This document shows, one piece after another, positions 52,430-60,458 of a stretch of 64,000 bases of DNA; the stretch's first letter is position 1; each line of letters starts with the position of its first letter. The position numbers were made by a program, and so were the translations under genes. The notes below the pieces were generated by a model. That model had not been told where the DNA came from. It saw only the letters and a list, made by a program, of their open reading frames with translations, and did not search any database. Where the stretch lies: NCBI GenBank assembly GCA_937911045.1, contig CALEPX010000004.1, forward strand, positions 17,899 through 81,898, read 5' to 3'. The DNA comes from an uncultured Fretibacterium sp. (GTDB taxonomy: Bacteria > Synergistota > Synergistia > Synergistales > Aminobacteriaceae).

Positions 52430-53932
52430 TTAATACAGCAACGGGATCATATTCGCATTAACAAAATCGATTATATTTCCGGCAAACACTCCCGTTAAAA
52501 TCGCACTCGCACTCAGCATCAACAGCGCAATTCGCATATTCATCGGCAAACGGAACGGCACTACAATCGAGTAATCATAATCTTCACCCGGGAAAAACGC
52601 GTCCGTAACAATCGGCAGCAAATATCCAGCCGTCAATAGCGCACTCAACATCAAAATCACAACTCCGAAAATTCCAACACCTCCGAGTTCCAACGCTCCC
52701 GAAGCCATGTACCATTTCGCCGTAAATCCTCCCGAAATCGGCAGTCCAATCAACGACACAGACGCAAGCGCAAAACACGTCATAGTTACGGGCAACTCCT
52801 TCCCAACTCCGCGCAACTGGTCAGCATAATGATAATTCGCACCCTGAAGCGTGAAATAAATCACAACTCCTGCACTCAGGAACAAGCAGCTTTTCGAAAC
52901 GGCATGAGCTGCAATCTGCAAAACCGCTCCACGGATTCCATCGGGCGTTAATAGCATCATAGCGAAAACTACATACGAAACCTGACTGACCGATGACCAT
53001 GCAATTCGTTTCTTCAAATGCTTCTCAGTGAACGCCATCATTGAGCCAGTGAAAATCGTCAGCAGCGCAATGTATAATATCGCCGTCTGTACCCAGGTTC
53101 CGCGCAAGAAATCTGCCCCAGCTACGTAATACACAACTCGAAACATCGCAATCACTCCGGCTTTCGTGATTAATCCGGATAAAACAGCACTCGCAGGTGT
53201 CGGCGCAACCGGATGAGCTGTCGGCAGCCAAGCATGTAACGGAATCAATCCGGCTTTCGCTCCGAAGCCCATCAACGTCAAGAATATTACGGTCAAAATC
53301 ATTTCGCGATTATTCTCACTTGAGATCTTCGCAATATCCAGAAATCCTCCGGGCGTAAATTCCATCGATACACCGTACACGTGAAAGAAAAAGAATCCTC
53401 CCAACGCCAACGCAGCTCCGATTAACGAATACAGCAAATATTTCACCGTCGCACGAATTGCCTCACGCTGTTGAGAGTGCATTACCAACGGCAGCGTCAT
53501 GAACGTCATCAACTCGTAAAACAAATACAACGTCAGCAAATTTCCGGCACAAGCTACACCTGTCAAAATCCCGAACGTTGATAAAAAGAACGCGTAGAAT
53601 CTATCAACTGGCGGTCTGCGTCGCAAATACTCGAACGAATACAGCGTCACTAACACCCAAACAAACGCCACTAAACACGAAAACGCTCTTGCCGGTGCAT
53701 CCATTCGAAACGCAATCGACAAATCCTGCGTAATCCGACACAACACAATCAGATTTGATTCCGCACAGAACGCTGCTAAGAAAATTATTCCTGCACTTAT
53801 GAACGTCATAAAGCCTACATAGACATGCCTGTCCTCAAAAATCGGGCGCGAAAATAACGCAAATCCCGCAATAATCGGAAACAAAACTGACATCAAGACC
53901 AGAAAATTACTCGCAAGATTAGACAAACACAA
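52430..53932 (-). CDS. mnhD: Mrp-type antiporter MnhD-like subunit (second copy)
   Basis: Proton-conducting antiporter-like membrane subunit related to MrpD/NuoM/NuoN, about 14 helices in 500 residues. The functional Glu of TM5 is in LFYELMTFMTLPL, and the Lys of TM7 in GFGAKAGLIPLHAWLPTAHP; the second conserved Lys is in VSKSCLF. The start is TTG 53932 or more likely TTG 53926, 10 bases after AGGAG. It overlaps the previous mnhD by 14 bases and is the last gene of the Mrp unit. A second mnhD-like gene is common in Mrp operons lacking a full MrpA. Confidence 0.93.
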   Translation of the reverse strand: MCLSNLASNFLVLMSVLFPIIAGFALFSRPIFEDRHVYVGFMTFISAGIIFLAAFCAESNLIVLCRITQDLSIAFRMDAPARAFSCLVAFVWVLVTLYSFEYLRRRPPVDRFYAFFLSTFGILTGVACAGNLLTLYLFYELMTFMTLPLVMHSQQREAIRATVKYLLYSLIGAALALGGFFFFHVYGVSMEFTPGGFLDIAKISSENNREMILTVIFLTLMGFGAKAGLIPLHAWLPTAHPVAPTPASAVLSGLITKAGVIAMFRVVYYVAGADFLRGTWVQTAILYIALLTIFTGSMMAFTEKHLKKRIAWSSVSQVSYVVFAMMLLTPDGIRGAVLQIAAHAVSKSCLFLSAGVVIYFTLQGANYHYADQLRGVGKELPVTMTCFALASVSLIGLPISGGFTAKWYMASGALELGGVGIFGVVILMLSALLTAGYLLPIVTDAFFPGEDYDYSIVVPFRLPMNMRIALLMLSASAILTGVFAGNIIDFVNANMIPLLY

Positions 53933-55424
53933 TCACTCCTCTCGTTAATAATCTCAACAACGGCACACAGAATAATCCCAGATAAATCGTCAAAGCTATA
54001 AATATTCCCATCGAGATTTTATAAATCATGCTGACGTTCATGTGTACTTTGGGATTGCTTTTGTCGTGCGTCAAAACTACAATTACAGCCGGAACATAAT
54101 ACAGCGCGTTCAATACCGAACTTGTCACAAGTGCTGCGAGCGAGAAAATCATCACCGGACTGTCAAACGACGCTAACATCAAGCTCAATTTCGACGCGAA
54201 ACCTGCAAACGCCGGAATACCCATCATAGAAAATGCCCCAGCCATCAAGCCCAAACCTGCCCAGCGATTCACGTAAAACGTTCCCATCAATGCGTGAAGA
54301 CTTTTCCTGTGACCTGCTGCCGAACTCAAACCGCCTGCTGCTGTGAATAACATCGGCTTCACCGTCGCGTGTACGATTATGTGCAAACATGCTGCTGCGA
54401 TTCCTGCGTTCGTGTTCAAGCCAATTCCCAAGAATATATAGCCAATCTGCGCAACTGATGACCATGCGATCATTCGCTTCACATTTACCTGACTAAGCGC
54501 ATTCACCGAACCCATTATCATCGCGATAATTCCCAGCGCGAAAATAATATTATCCATACGCAATTCGTGAATCGCTTCAAAGCCAAAAACTCGCACGAAA
54601 ATTTTTATCAGCAGGAATATATGCCCCTTCAGAACCAATCCCGACAAAATCGCACTCGACGCATTCGTTGAATTTCCATGAGCATCTGGCAGCCACGACG
54701 CAAACGGATATAACGCACTCTTAATCGCAAGCCCAATCGTCGCTAAAGCAAGAGCTATCGTCAACGGCATAATATATTCACGATTCGAAATCAGATTCTT
54801 AATCGCGAGATTCATATTCTGCATCAACAAATGTCCGGTCAAGTCATAAAGCAAACAAATCGAAATCAACAGCAATCCCGAACCGACTAAACTCATAATC
54901 ATGTAACGTAACGCAGCTCTGACAGTTTCGGGACTTTCTTTCACCGCAACAATCGCGCACGCAGCAATCGTGTTAATCTCGATGAAAACATACGCTGTGA
55001 AAATATCATTCGTGTACGTCAACGCTAATAACGAAGCCGTCAGCAAATTCACAAGCACGCAGAATATCACGCGGCGTTTCTCCGGAATATCTTCAGCCGT
55101 AGAATCCGAATTTCCCATCAATGACAACAGCATCGACACACAAAACACAAACGACAATATAGCCTCAAGCGGCCCGGCTCGCAACTCATTACCCCAAGGT
55201 GCGGGAAAATGCCCCATCGCGAAATTAAACGTCAAACTTTGTCCGGAATTTGTCAACGCGTAAACCAGATACGCAGACAAAATCGCGTTCACAAAAATCA
55301 CAATGCACGATAATTTCTCAGGAATGCGCTTTTCATTCGGCAATATCGGAGTTATTATCGCTGCGATCATCATCAGGAATATGCTTACAAACGGGATATT
55401 ATACGCGAAAATATTCACACTCAT
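53919..55424 (-). CDS. mnhD: Mrp-type antiporter MnhD-like subunit (first copy)
   Basis: Second proton-translocating subunit of the MrpD/NuoN type, 501 residues. TM5 Glu is in AYVFIEINTIAAC and TM7 Lys in LAIKSALYPFASWLPDAHG; a lysine is in VLKGHIF and the HATVKPMLF segment corresponds to the conserved H/K of TM12. ATG 55424 overlaps the mnhC stop by 4 bases (ATGA). Together with the next copy it likely forms the ion pathway of the antiporter. Confidence 0.94.
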   Translation of the reverse strand: MSVNIFAYNIPFVSIFLMMIAAIITPILPNEKRIPEKLSCIVIFVNAILSAYLVYALTNSGQSLTFNFAMGHFPAPWGNELRAGPLEAILSFVFCVSMLLSLMGNSDSTAEDIPEKRRVIFCVLVNLLTASLLALTYTNDIFTAYVFIEINTIAACAIVAVKESPETVRAALRYMIMSLVGSGLLLISICLLYDLTGHLLMQNMNLAIKNLISNREYIMPLTIALALATIGLAIKSALYPFASWLPDAHGNSTNASSAILSGLVLKGHIFLLIKIFVRVFGFEAIHELRMDNIIFALGIIAMIMGSVNALSQVNVKRMIAWSSVAQIGYIFLGIGLNTNAGIAAACLHIIVHATVKPMLFTAAGGLSSAAGHRKSLHALMGTFYVNRWAGLGLMAGAFSMMGIPAFAGFASKLSLMLASFDSPVMIFSLAALVTSSVLNALYYVPAVIVVLTHDKSNPKVHMNVSMIYKISMGIFIALTIYLGLFCVPLLRLLTRGVIVFV

Positions 55425-55858
55425 AGCAACACGTCCTCGTCAGATTCTTGCAGCAAATTTTCTTCGAGAGCTTCCTGTTCGCGCGTCATCTTGAATAATG
55501 CTTCGTCGATATTCAGCGTACCGTAACTTTCATAAAGCCTCAACGTCAAAGCCAACGCAAACGCCGTCACACTCACCGAGACAACTATTCCGGTCAAGAC
55601 TAATCCAGAGGGCACAGGATTCACGTAAACACTCGCGTCGTTAATCCAGTTTCCGGCAGCATCCTGAATCAGAATCGGAGCAGCTCGTCCGGAAATATAA
55701 CCCTTCGCAGCCAAGAACAAATATACAGCCGTGTCCATGATATTCAACCCGATAATCTTCTTGATCAAATTTCTTTGCAGCAACAAATTGCTCAAGCCGA
55801 TTCCGAAAATTATCACCGCAGCAGCCTCATAATGATTCACAACAAGTTTCGCGAACAT
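55421..55858 (-). CDS. mnhC: Mrp-type antiporter subunit MnhC (NuoK-like)
   Basis: Three-helix membrane subunit homologous to MrpC and NuoK. The 145 residues include helix 1 (YEAAAVIIFGIGLSNLLLQRN), the conserved IIGLNIMDTAVYLFLAA segment, and VLTGIVVSVSVTAFALALTLRLY with the family's V-x-x-A-x-x-L pattern. An extended loop between helices 2 and 3 (residues ~60-85) and a charged C-terminal tail (EEALEENLLQESDED) are typical of Mrp rather than NuoK. It begins 2 bases after the mnhB stop. Confidence 0.94.
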   Translation of the reverse strand: MFAKLVVNHYEAAAVIIFGIGLSNLLLQRNLIKKIIGLNIMDTAVYLFLAAKGYISGRAAPILIQDAAGNWINDASVYVNPVPSGLVLTGIVVSVSVTAFALALTLRLYESYGTLNIDEALFKMTREQEALEENLLQESDEDVLL

Positions 55859-55860
55859 TC

Positions 55861-56805
55861 CTAAATCTCCTCCTCACTGAACAGCGCGTAAAATCCGTAA
55901 AGCGTCCCAGCCACGATTAAGCCAACGCATATATTCAGTGGCAGAATTAATCCCGCACTGAAAATATTTCCGAGCTCTCCTTTGGGAATATGCGATTCGA
56001 AATCATTTGCTCCGGTGAAGAATGACCAGCCCTTCGACAATGCGTAAATCATCAATGCAGCCGAACTCATAATCACAAATTTTCTCTCGCTGAAGAATTT
56101 ATGCACGCTCTCAAATCCGTAAGCATTCGCAGCCAAAATCAGCGCAGCACTCAGAATCGCTCCTCCGGAAAATCCTCCGCCCGGTGTCAGATGCCCGTTC
56201 AAAATCACGATGCAACCCAGAAAAACAATCGCTGGGATCGAAATCAACGCAACGCCTCGCAAAATCGAATCGTCCTTAGTGAATTTGTGCAGACGTTCGC
56301 CGGAATTTTTCGAATCACGACGAGACGCAGCCAATAACATCAGCACACTCACAGCAGCCGTGAATAGCACCGCAGATTCTCCGAACGTATCAAACGCGCG
56401 ATAATCCAGAATCATTCCTGAGACGATATTTTGCGCACCAGTTTCTTCGCCGCCGGAAATTATGTAGCGTTCCATGACTTCGTTATTTGCCGGATTATTC
56501 TCAGAGCCAAATTTCGGTAATTCCGCAACAGTTGCTAGTAACAACAACACGATTACAACGCAAATCAACACGCTCATTCCTGAATACACGTTCGAGAACA
56601 AATGCAAGCCGTGAATTTCCAGCCAACGCGAGTATCTCTCATGTAAAGTCTGCTCATGAAAGCGCGAATTTCTGGATTCCTGTTTCTGCGTGAACGGCAA
56701 ATCCGGTGGAGCTTCGGGAATTATTTCTTCGTTCTCAGGTCTTGCGCCGTTGCCCATAACCCAGTTGAAAAAATTTCGCCATATGATCCTCAGATCCTCA
56801 TTCAA
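55861..56805 (-). CDS. mnhB: Fused MbhE/MrpA-C-terminal-like and MnhB-like antiporter subunit
   Basis: Membrane subunit of 314 residues that combines two modules. Residues ~75-160 (helix, then QNIVSGMILDYRAFDTFGESAVLFTAA) match the MrpA C-terminal/MbhE module. Residues ~175-314 (GCIVILNGHLTPGGGFSGGAILSAAL, four helices) match MrpB/MnhB. A ~60-residue charged N-terminal extension (GARPENEEIIPEAPPDLPF) is extra. The start is TTG 56805; its Shine-Dalgarno GAGGAGG lies in the last codons of the upstream 72-residue ORF, so translation of the two is coupled. This is the first Mrp gene after the inserted cassette. Confidence 0.9.
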   Translation of the reverse strand: MNEDLRIIWRNFFNWVMGNGARPENEEIIPEAPPDLPFTQKQESRNSRFHEQTLHERYSRWLEIHGLHLFSNVYSGMSVLICVVIVLLLLATVAELPKFGSENNPANNEVMERYIISGGEETGAQNIVSGMILDYRAFDTFGESAVLFTAAVSVLMLLAASRRDSKNSGERLHKFTKDDSILRGVALISIPAIVFLGCIVILNGHLTPGGGFSGGAILSAALILAANAYGFESVHKFFSERKFVIMSSAALMIYALSKGWSFFTGANDFESHIPKGELGNIFSAGLILPLNICVGLIVAGTLYGFYALFSEEEI

Positions 56806-56811
56806 GACACA

Positions 56812-57030
56812 TTAAGCCTCCTCGTCACCAAAAGTTTTCTTAATTTCCGCGATAATTTCTGGTGAGACGTTCTTTCGAGTCAAAAACGCTGCGATTTTTT
56901 CTACAGTTTGTGAGCGAGCACTATCGAACCCCTGAAAATAACCGTCAGTCCATTCCAAAAATGACGTTACTTTCGGATTATCTTTCCATTTCTCTTTCAT
57001 TTTTTGTAGCTCTTCATATTCGTCTGACAT
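56812..57030 (-). CDS. 72-residue protein sharing the C-terminal tail motif of the Rpn nuclease
   Basis: Small soluble protein (MSDEYEELQKMKEKWKDNPK start). Its last third, QTVEKIAAFLTRKNVSPEIIAEIKK, resembles the end of the neighbouring nuclease, ETLDEVAALLRQKGISPEIISELR. Its length equals that of the product predicted from the internal start in the nuclease gene. AGGAGTGG precedes the ATG. It lies 27 bases after the nuclease and 6 before the mnhB-like gene. It may be a duplicated tail acting as inhibitor or oligomerisation partner of the nuclease; this is inference. Confidence 0.8.
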   Translation of the reverse strand: MSDEYEELQKMKEKWKDNPKVTSFLEWTDGYFQGFDSARSQTVEKIAAFLTRKNVSPEIIAEIKKTFGDEEA

Positions 57031-57057
57031 TTTTTTCCACTCCTATTTCAAACAAAC

Positions 57058-57276
57058 TTACCTGAGTTCAGAAATAATTTCCGGTGATATTCCCTTCTGC
57101 CTCAAAAGTGCTGCAACCTCGTCCAAAGTTTCTGCACGTCCCTCTGCACGACCTTCCGAACGCCCCATTGTGAAACCTTCCGAACGTCCTTCTGAACGTC
57201 CTTCTGAACGTCCTCTCATAAAACCTTTGTTTTCGCTTTCTTCGATCCATTCCTCGATAAAAGATTTTTCCAGCAT
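57058..57276 (-). CDS. Predicted intragenic C-terminal product of the Rpn gene (RpnS-like)
   Basis: Inside the nuclease gene, in the same frame, GGGAGGAG (57292-57285) lies 8 bases before ATG 57276 (Met244 of the nuclease). Translation from there gives a 72-residue protein starting MLEKSFIEEWIEESENKGF and containing the repeat and the C-terminal helix but no catalytic residues. In E. coli, rpn genes carry such genes-within-genes whose short product binds and inhibits the full-length nuclease. No experimental support exists here, but the ribosome-binding site is as good as those of neighbouring genes. Confidence 0.6.
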   Translation of the reverse strand: MLEKSFIEEWIEESENKGFMRGRSEGRSEGRSEGFTMGRSEGRAEGRAETLDEVAALLRQKGISPEIISELR

Positions 57277-58005
57277 CTTGTTTTCTCCTCCCAAATTACT
57301 CTTAAATTTCTCAAATTCAAGCTTGAGTTCCTCGTCTCTGAGCCTGATTATCTGACCAACAAACATCAAAATATCCCGTCGATCTTGAATATTCCAGCCC
57401 CTGTTATTCAGTAACACAGCGACTTCCTTCAAGTACGAGAATTTCTTGAACTCTTTCTCTCGCGTGAATCCGTTGTAATCCCTGAATTTCTTCGCAACGT
57501 AAATAATCGGATCAAACAGGTTATTGCCACTCAATAATTCTTTGTCATTTTGAGCGTACACTTCGAAAACATTGTAAACATACCTGTGTTGCGTTCCGTA
57601 CTGGTCGAACTCGTAAATTCCGGGTGTCTCGCGTTTAGGACGTTTGTGCGTGAGAATCGCCAGAGCAATCGGCATCTTGTGATAGTGCGCGAATATCAGA
57701 CAGCAGTACAGCATCATTCGCCACGAAATATCACGATTACCTTTCCCCTGAACTTCTATGTGCAGCAAAACCCACTCAGCTTCACCCGTCTTCAACTGAA
57801 TCTCTACCAGCTCATCAACGTGAAGCGAAGATTTATGCTCATCAGAATTTTGCAAAGTGTCCTGCAGCTCCTGACTCAAAAATTTCGGCGCAATCGTGAA
57901 ATCTGCATCGTGATAAAGCTCCGGAATAGTCTTCAGAACCAACTCCGGCAAAAATCTCCTGATACATTGTTTCCACCAAGCATCATGATCAAATTCTTCA
58001 CACAT
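57058..58005 (-). CDS. Rpn-family PD-(D/E)XK nuclease
   Basis: Rpn/PDDEXK-type nuclease of the kind often labelled 'Rpn family recombination-promoting nuclease/putative transposase', 315 residues. The catalytic pattern is visible: D64 in HVDELVEIQLKTGE and E84-x-Q86 in VLLHIEVQGKGN. After the nuclease domain (about 1-235) comes a Glu-rich helix, a tandem Arg-Ser-Glu-Gly repeat, and a C-terminal helix (LDEVAALLRQKGISPEIISEL). The ATG overlaps the preceding Sel1 gene stop (TAATG). A strong internal start at 57276 predicts a separate C-terminal product. Related E. coli Rpn proteins cut DNA and restrict phage. Confidence 0.88.
   Translation of the reverse strand: MCEEFDHDAWWKQCIRRFLPELVLKTIPELYHDADFTIAPKFLSQELQDTLQNSDEHKSSLHVDELVEIQLKTGEAEWVLLHIEVQGKGNRDISWRMMLYCCLIFAHYHKMPIALAILTHKRPKRETPGIYEFDQYGTQHRYVYNVFEVYAQNDKELLSGNNLFDPIIYVAKKFRDYNGFTREKEFKKFSYLKEVAVLLNNRGWNIQDRRDILMFVGQIIRLRDEELKLEFEKFKSNLGGENKMLEKSFIEEWIEESENKGFMRGRSEGRSEGRSEGFTMGRSEGRAEGRAETLDEVAALLRQKGISPEIISELR
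57131..57214. repeat. Seven 12-base tandem units coding for Arg-Ser-Glu-Gly type repeats in the Rpn gene
   Basis: Seven consecutive 12-base units of the form TCTGAACGTCCT and variants (plus strand) encode GRSE/GRAE repeats with one GFTM unit. The 3' units are identical and probably expand and contract in frame. They lie inside both the nuclease and the predicted internal product. Confidence 0.85.
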
Positions 58006-58910
58006 TACTTTACCTCCAGAAATTTTCTGACAGCCTCGAATTTTTCACGCGCTTCTGACTGAGCAGCTTCGATTTGTGACGGGAATAATTTTTCGCCGAA
58101 TTTCTTGAGTTGAGAATTTGCTGCACCATCGCCGCATAAATCCGCGAGATAATACCAGACATACGCCCGAAAATTATCCTGCTGAACATGTTCGCCGTGC
58201 TGGTACATCCAACCCAGATTATATTGCGCAACCGAATCGCCCTTCATCGCCAATTCCTGAAAATTTTCGAACTCGTGCTTCAAACGTTCCTGAATCTTCG
58301 CGTAGATTTTCCCTGCTTCAGACTGAGCTTCCAGAGCTTCTGACGGTGAAATTGTTTTCTTACGTTCGAGTTTCTTGCATTTTTTCGCAGCCAAGCCGTG
58401 ACCAGACATAGTCGCAACATAATACCACATGTAAGCGTTTCGATTCTGAGCTTTCAAAGCATAATGTTCAGCGAGTGAATATTGTGAAGCTGCATCACCG
58501 GTCTCAGCGTTTGCGATCTCGTTTTTCGAGACAGGACGTAATTGCAAAATCACAAACGGAATAGCCGAGAGAAAATATAGAGGGAAAATAAATTTTAAGG
58601 CGTCTTCTCCGAACTTGAACCATAGCACGGCAAAAACGCAAATGTCCACGACGAACATAATTCCGAATGAGATTAAGTAAGTGTTTACGGGGGGACGTTT
58701 CCGTTCGATATTTCCCGAACTGACAGGGACAAATTTCTCTTTCTGCTCCGGGGATTTTCTCAGGGAATTTTTCACGAAATCCGAGAACTTCACCAACACA
58801 CGGCGCAATCCCGGGAATATTATCAACGTCACGCCGAATAACGACGCTGCGACAATTTCAACGCCGTATTTCTTCAAGCCTGCACAAAATATTTCTGAGA
58901 ACGTTTCCAT
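58005..58910 (-). CDS. Membrane protein with Sel1-like repeats (inserted in the Mrp operon)
   Basis: A 301-residue protein with three N-terminal hydrophobic segments (about 14-35, 75-95, 100-118) and a Sel1/TPR-like region (AASQYSLAEHYALKAQNRNAYMWYYVATMSG and SVAQYNLGWMYQHGEHV...AYVWYYLADLCGDG). Charged linkers separate the repeats. Topology suggests a cytoplasmic or periplasmic repeat domain tethered to the membrane, suited to binding partner proteins. GGGAGG precedes ATG 58910. It sits 21 bases after the DUF4040 gene of the Mrp operon and overlaps the Rpn start by one base. The function is unknown. Confidence 0.78.
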   Translation of the reverse strand: METFSEIFCAGLKKYGVEIVAASLFGVTLIIFPGLRRVLVKFSDFVKNSLRKSPEQKEKFVPVSSGNIERKRPPVNTYLISFGIMFVVDICVFAVLWFKFGEDALKFIFPLYFLSAIPFVILQLRPVSKNEIANAETGDAASQYSLAEHYALKAQNRNAYMWYYVATMSGHGLAAKKCKKLERKKTISPSEALEAQSEAGKIYAKIQERLKHEFENFQELAMKGDSVAQYNLGWMYQHGEHVQQDNFRAYVWYYLADLCGDGAANSQLKKFGEKLFPSQIEAAQSEAREKFEAVRKFLEVK

Positions 58911-58931
58911 TTCAAATCAACCTCCCGTGAA

Positions 58932-59198
58932 TTATTTGCTGCCAGATTCGTGTTCGTGTTCGTGATGAATTTGCCCGACTTTTCGTAATGCCAGGAAAAA
59001 TAATATGCTCGTAACTCCTGCTCCAACAGCCGCTTCAGTTATCGCCAAATCCGGAGACCGCAGCAATACCCAAATCACCGACATAACAAGACTATAGCTC
59101 ATGAATATAATCACGGAATTTAGCAAGTTCTTCGCCATCGACGCCGCAATCGCACAAACAATTAAAAATCCCAGCAACAGCCATTCTATAATCGTCAT
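58932..59198 (-). CDS. Mrp/Mbh-type antiporter subunit with DUF4040 (MbhD-like)
   Basis: Small membrane protein of 88 residues with three helices. The segment LRSPDLAITEAAVGAGVTSILFFLAL is the hallmark of DUF4040/MbhD, equal to part of the MrpA C-terminus. The tail HEHEHESGSK comes from a TTCGTG repeat on the plus strand (58947-58964). ATG 59198 directly follows the mnhG stop. It is the last Mrp gene before the inserted cassette. Confidence 0.9.
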   Translation of the reverse strand: MTIIEWLLLGFLIVCAIAASMAKNLLNSVIIFMSYSLVMSVIWVLLRSPDLAITEAAVGAGVTSILFFLALRKVGQIHHEHEHESGSK

Positions 59199-59540
59199 CT
59201 AATTTTCGCCCCCAGTTTCTGATTCAGTCTCGTCGATAAAATCGCAAGTCTTCCAGATATTATGATTCGTCCGAACTTCCGCGCGCGCTACTAAATGACT
59301 TGCAACGGGATTACACAGCCACAAAAATATTATCACCAGCAGCAGCTTGAACGAAAAAAACGTTACTCCGGACATTACTATCAAACTCGAAAGCACCAAC
59401 AACGCTCCCAAAGTATCACACTTGGCTGCAACATGAATCCTGTTCAACATCGTGCTAAATCTGAAAATTCCAATCGTAGCAATTCCCAGAACAAATAATC
59501 CCGACAACAATAGCAATCCCGCAATAATAATCCTCAGCAT
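59199..59540 (-). CDS. mnhG: Mrp-type antiporter subunit MnhG
   Basis: Three-helix subunit of the Na+/H+ antiporter, 113 residues. Typical motif: GIFRFSTMLNRIHVAAKCDTLGALLVLSSLI (family pattern G-x-x-R-x-P/S-D-x-x-x-R-x-H-A-x-T). The third helix LLLVIIFLWLCNPVASHLVARA ends with the conserved NPVAxHxxARA. Start and mnhF stop overlap (TAATG). Confidence 0.94.
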   Translation of the reverse strand: MLRIIIAGLLLLSGLFVLGIATIGIFRFSTMLNRIHVAAKCDTLGALLVLSSLIVMSGVTFFSFKLLLVIIFLWLCNPVASHLVARAEVRTNHNIWKTCDFIDETESETGGEN

Positions 59541-59842
59541 TACACTTTCTCCTTTGAATCTGCGTCTTGATTTTCGATCACTGATTTAGCTAGAACAACC
59601 GTGGCTAAAAAACTTATGATCGCGTAAATCAGGCATATGTCCAGCAAATAATCCTCGCCGATTATCAATGCCAAAATCGAGATTAACACGATAACTTTCG
59701 TCCCGATGATATTCGCAGCAATGATTCGATCCGTAAATCTCGGTCCAAGAATCGCTCGCAGTAAACAAAAAAATATCGTTACCGACAAAAATATCGCACT
59801 TCCGCTTAGCAAATAATACTTGATTTCATCTAAACTAACCAT
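59540..59842 (-). CDS. mnhF: Mrp-type antiporter subunit MnhF
   Basis: Three-helix antiporter subunit. The family core RAILGPRFTDRIIAANIIGTKVIVLISILAL is clear. The true start is ATG 59842 (100 residues), with GGAG upstream; a longer frame to 59911 would run far into mnhE. It overlaps the mnhE stop by 8 bases, which implies coupled translation. Confidence 0.93.
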   Translation of the reverse strand: MVSLDEIKYYLLSGSAIFLSVTIFFCLLRAILGPRFTDRIIAANIIGTKVIVLISILALIIGEDYLLDICLIYAIISFLATVVLAKSVIENQDADSKEKV

Positions 59843-60173
59843 AAAATTTTCGCTCCATTCCGGACAATATTTTCTCAAAAACTGAGCCTTCAAGTCCACC
59901 GGCAAACTCATGATTCAGAGCATGAACCAGTAATTCGTCGCCATCAATCGAAACGGTGATTGTTCCGGGAGTGAGCGTTATCGAATTTGCGAGCGCAACT
60001 CGTGCAGCTGTAGATTTCAGAGCAGTCCTGAATTTCAGAATACACGGTTCGACTTCGATTTCGGGAGCTAAGACAATGCGTATGATCGAGAAATTCGCGC
60101 GTACTATCTCGACAAGCAAAACTATGGCATATAAAAACATGTACGGAAAAATTTTCAGAAATTTCAATAGCAT
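59835..60173 (-). CDS. mnhE: Mrp-type antiporter subunit MnhE
   Basis: First gene of the Mrp operon; 112 residues, membrane-anchored by an N-terminal helix (FPYMFLYAIVLLVEIVRANFSI). The soluble part has the MnhE pattern: FRTALKSTAARVALANSITLTPGTITVSIDGDELLVHAL. AGAGGG precedes ATG 60173. The Mrp complex exchanges cytoplasmic Na+ for H+. The ~285-base gap upstream, shared with pgsA, is AT-rich and shows no gene. Confidence 0.93.
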   Translation of the reverse strand: MLLKFLKIFPYMFLYAIVLLVEIVRANFSIIRIVLAPEIEVEPCILKFRTALKSTAARVALANSITLTPGTITVSIDGDELLVHALNHEFAGGLEGSVFEKILSGMERKFYG

Positions 60174-60458
60174 ACACCCTCTTTTTCAAATAATGTTCTA
60201 AAACGTGTATTTCTCTAAAAATGGTAAAGCTTCGTTTATTTTATAATTAAAATGGCTTGAAATCAAAAACGAAATCTGATATAAGTATAAAAAATAATTT
60301 TACAGAACGGTCGTTATTTTTCTCGGTAATTTTATTTCTCAAAGTGTTTTATATCACTGGAGTTTGTCGCATAAGTGGAGAGTCCGTTTACCGCTTTGCG
60401 TGGATTGAAATTAAAAATTAAGTATATATTAATTTTCGAATTTTACGGGGGATTAATT

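Noticed and set aside
57131..57214. Short regularly spaced repeats that might suggest a CRISPR array
   Set aside because: Units are 12 bases, directly tandem with no spacers, and code for in-frame RSEG repeats.
57058..58005. Active transposon carrying the Rpn gene
   Set aside because: The name 'putative transposase' is historical; no terminal inverted repeats or target-site duplication are visible around 56806-58931, and the catalytic fold is PD-(D/E)XK rather than a transposase.
60174..60458. Riboswitch or small RNA between mnhE and pgsA
   Set aside because: The gap is AT-rich with no stable hairpin set or recognisable riboswitch core; it probably only holds promoters.
60375..60458. 28-residue N-terminal extension of PgsA
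   Set aside because: No ribosome-binding site at 60375, and the family starts where TTG 60459 sits behind GGGGGA.
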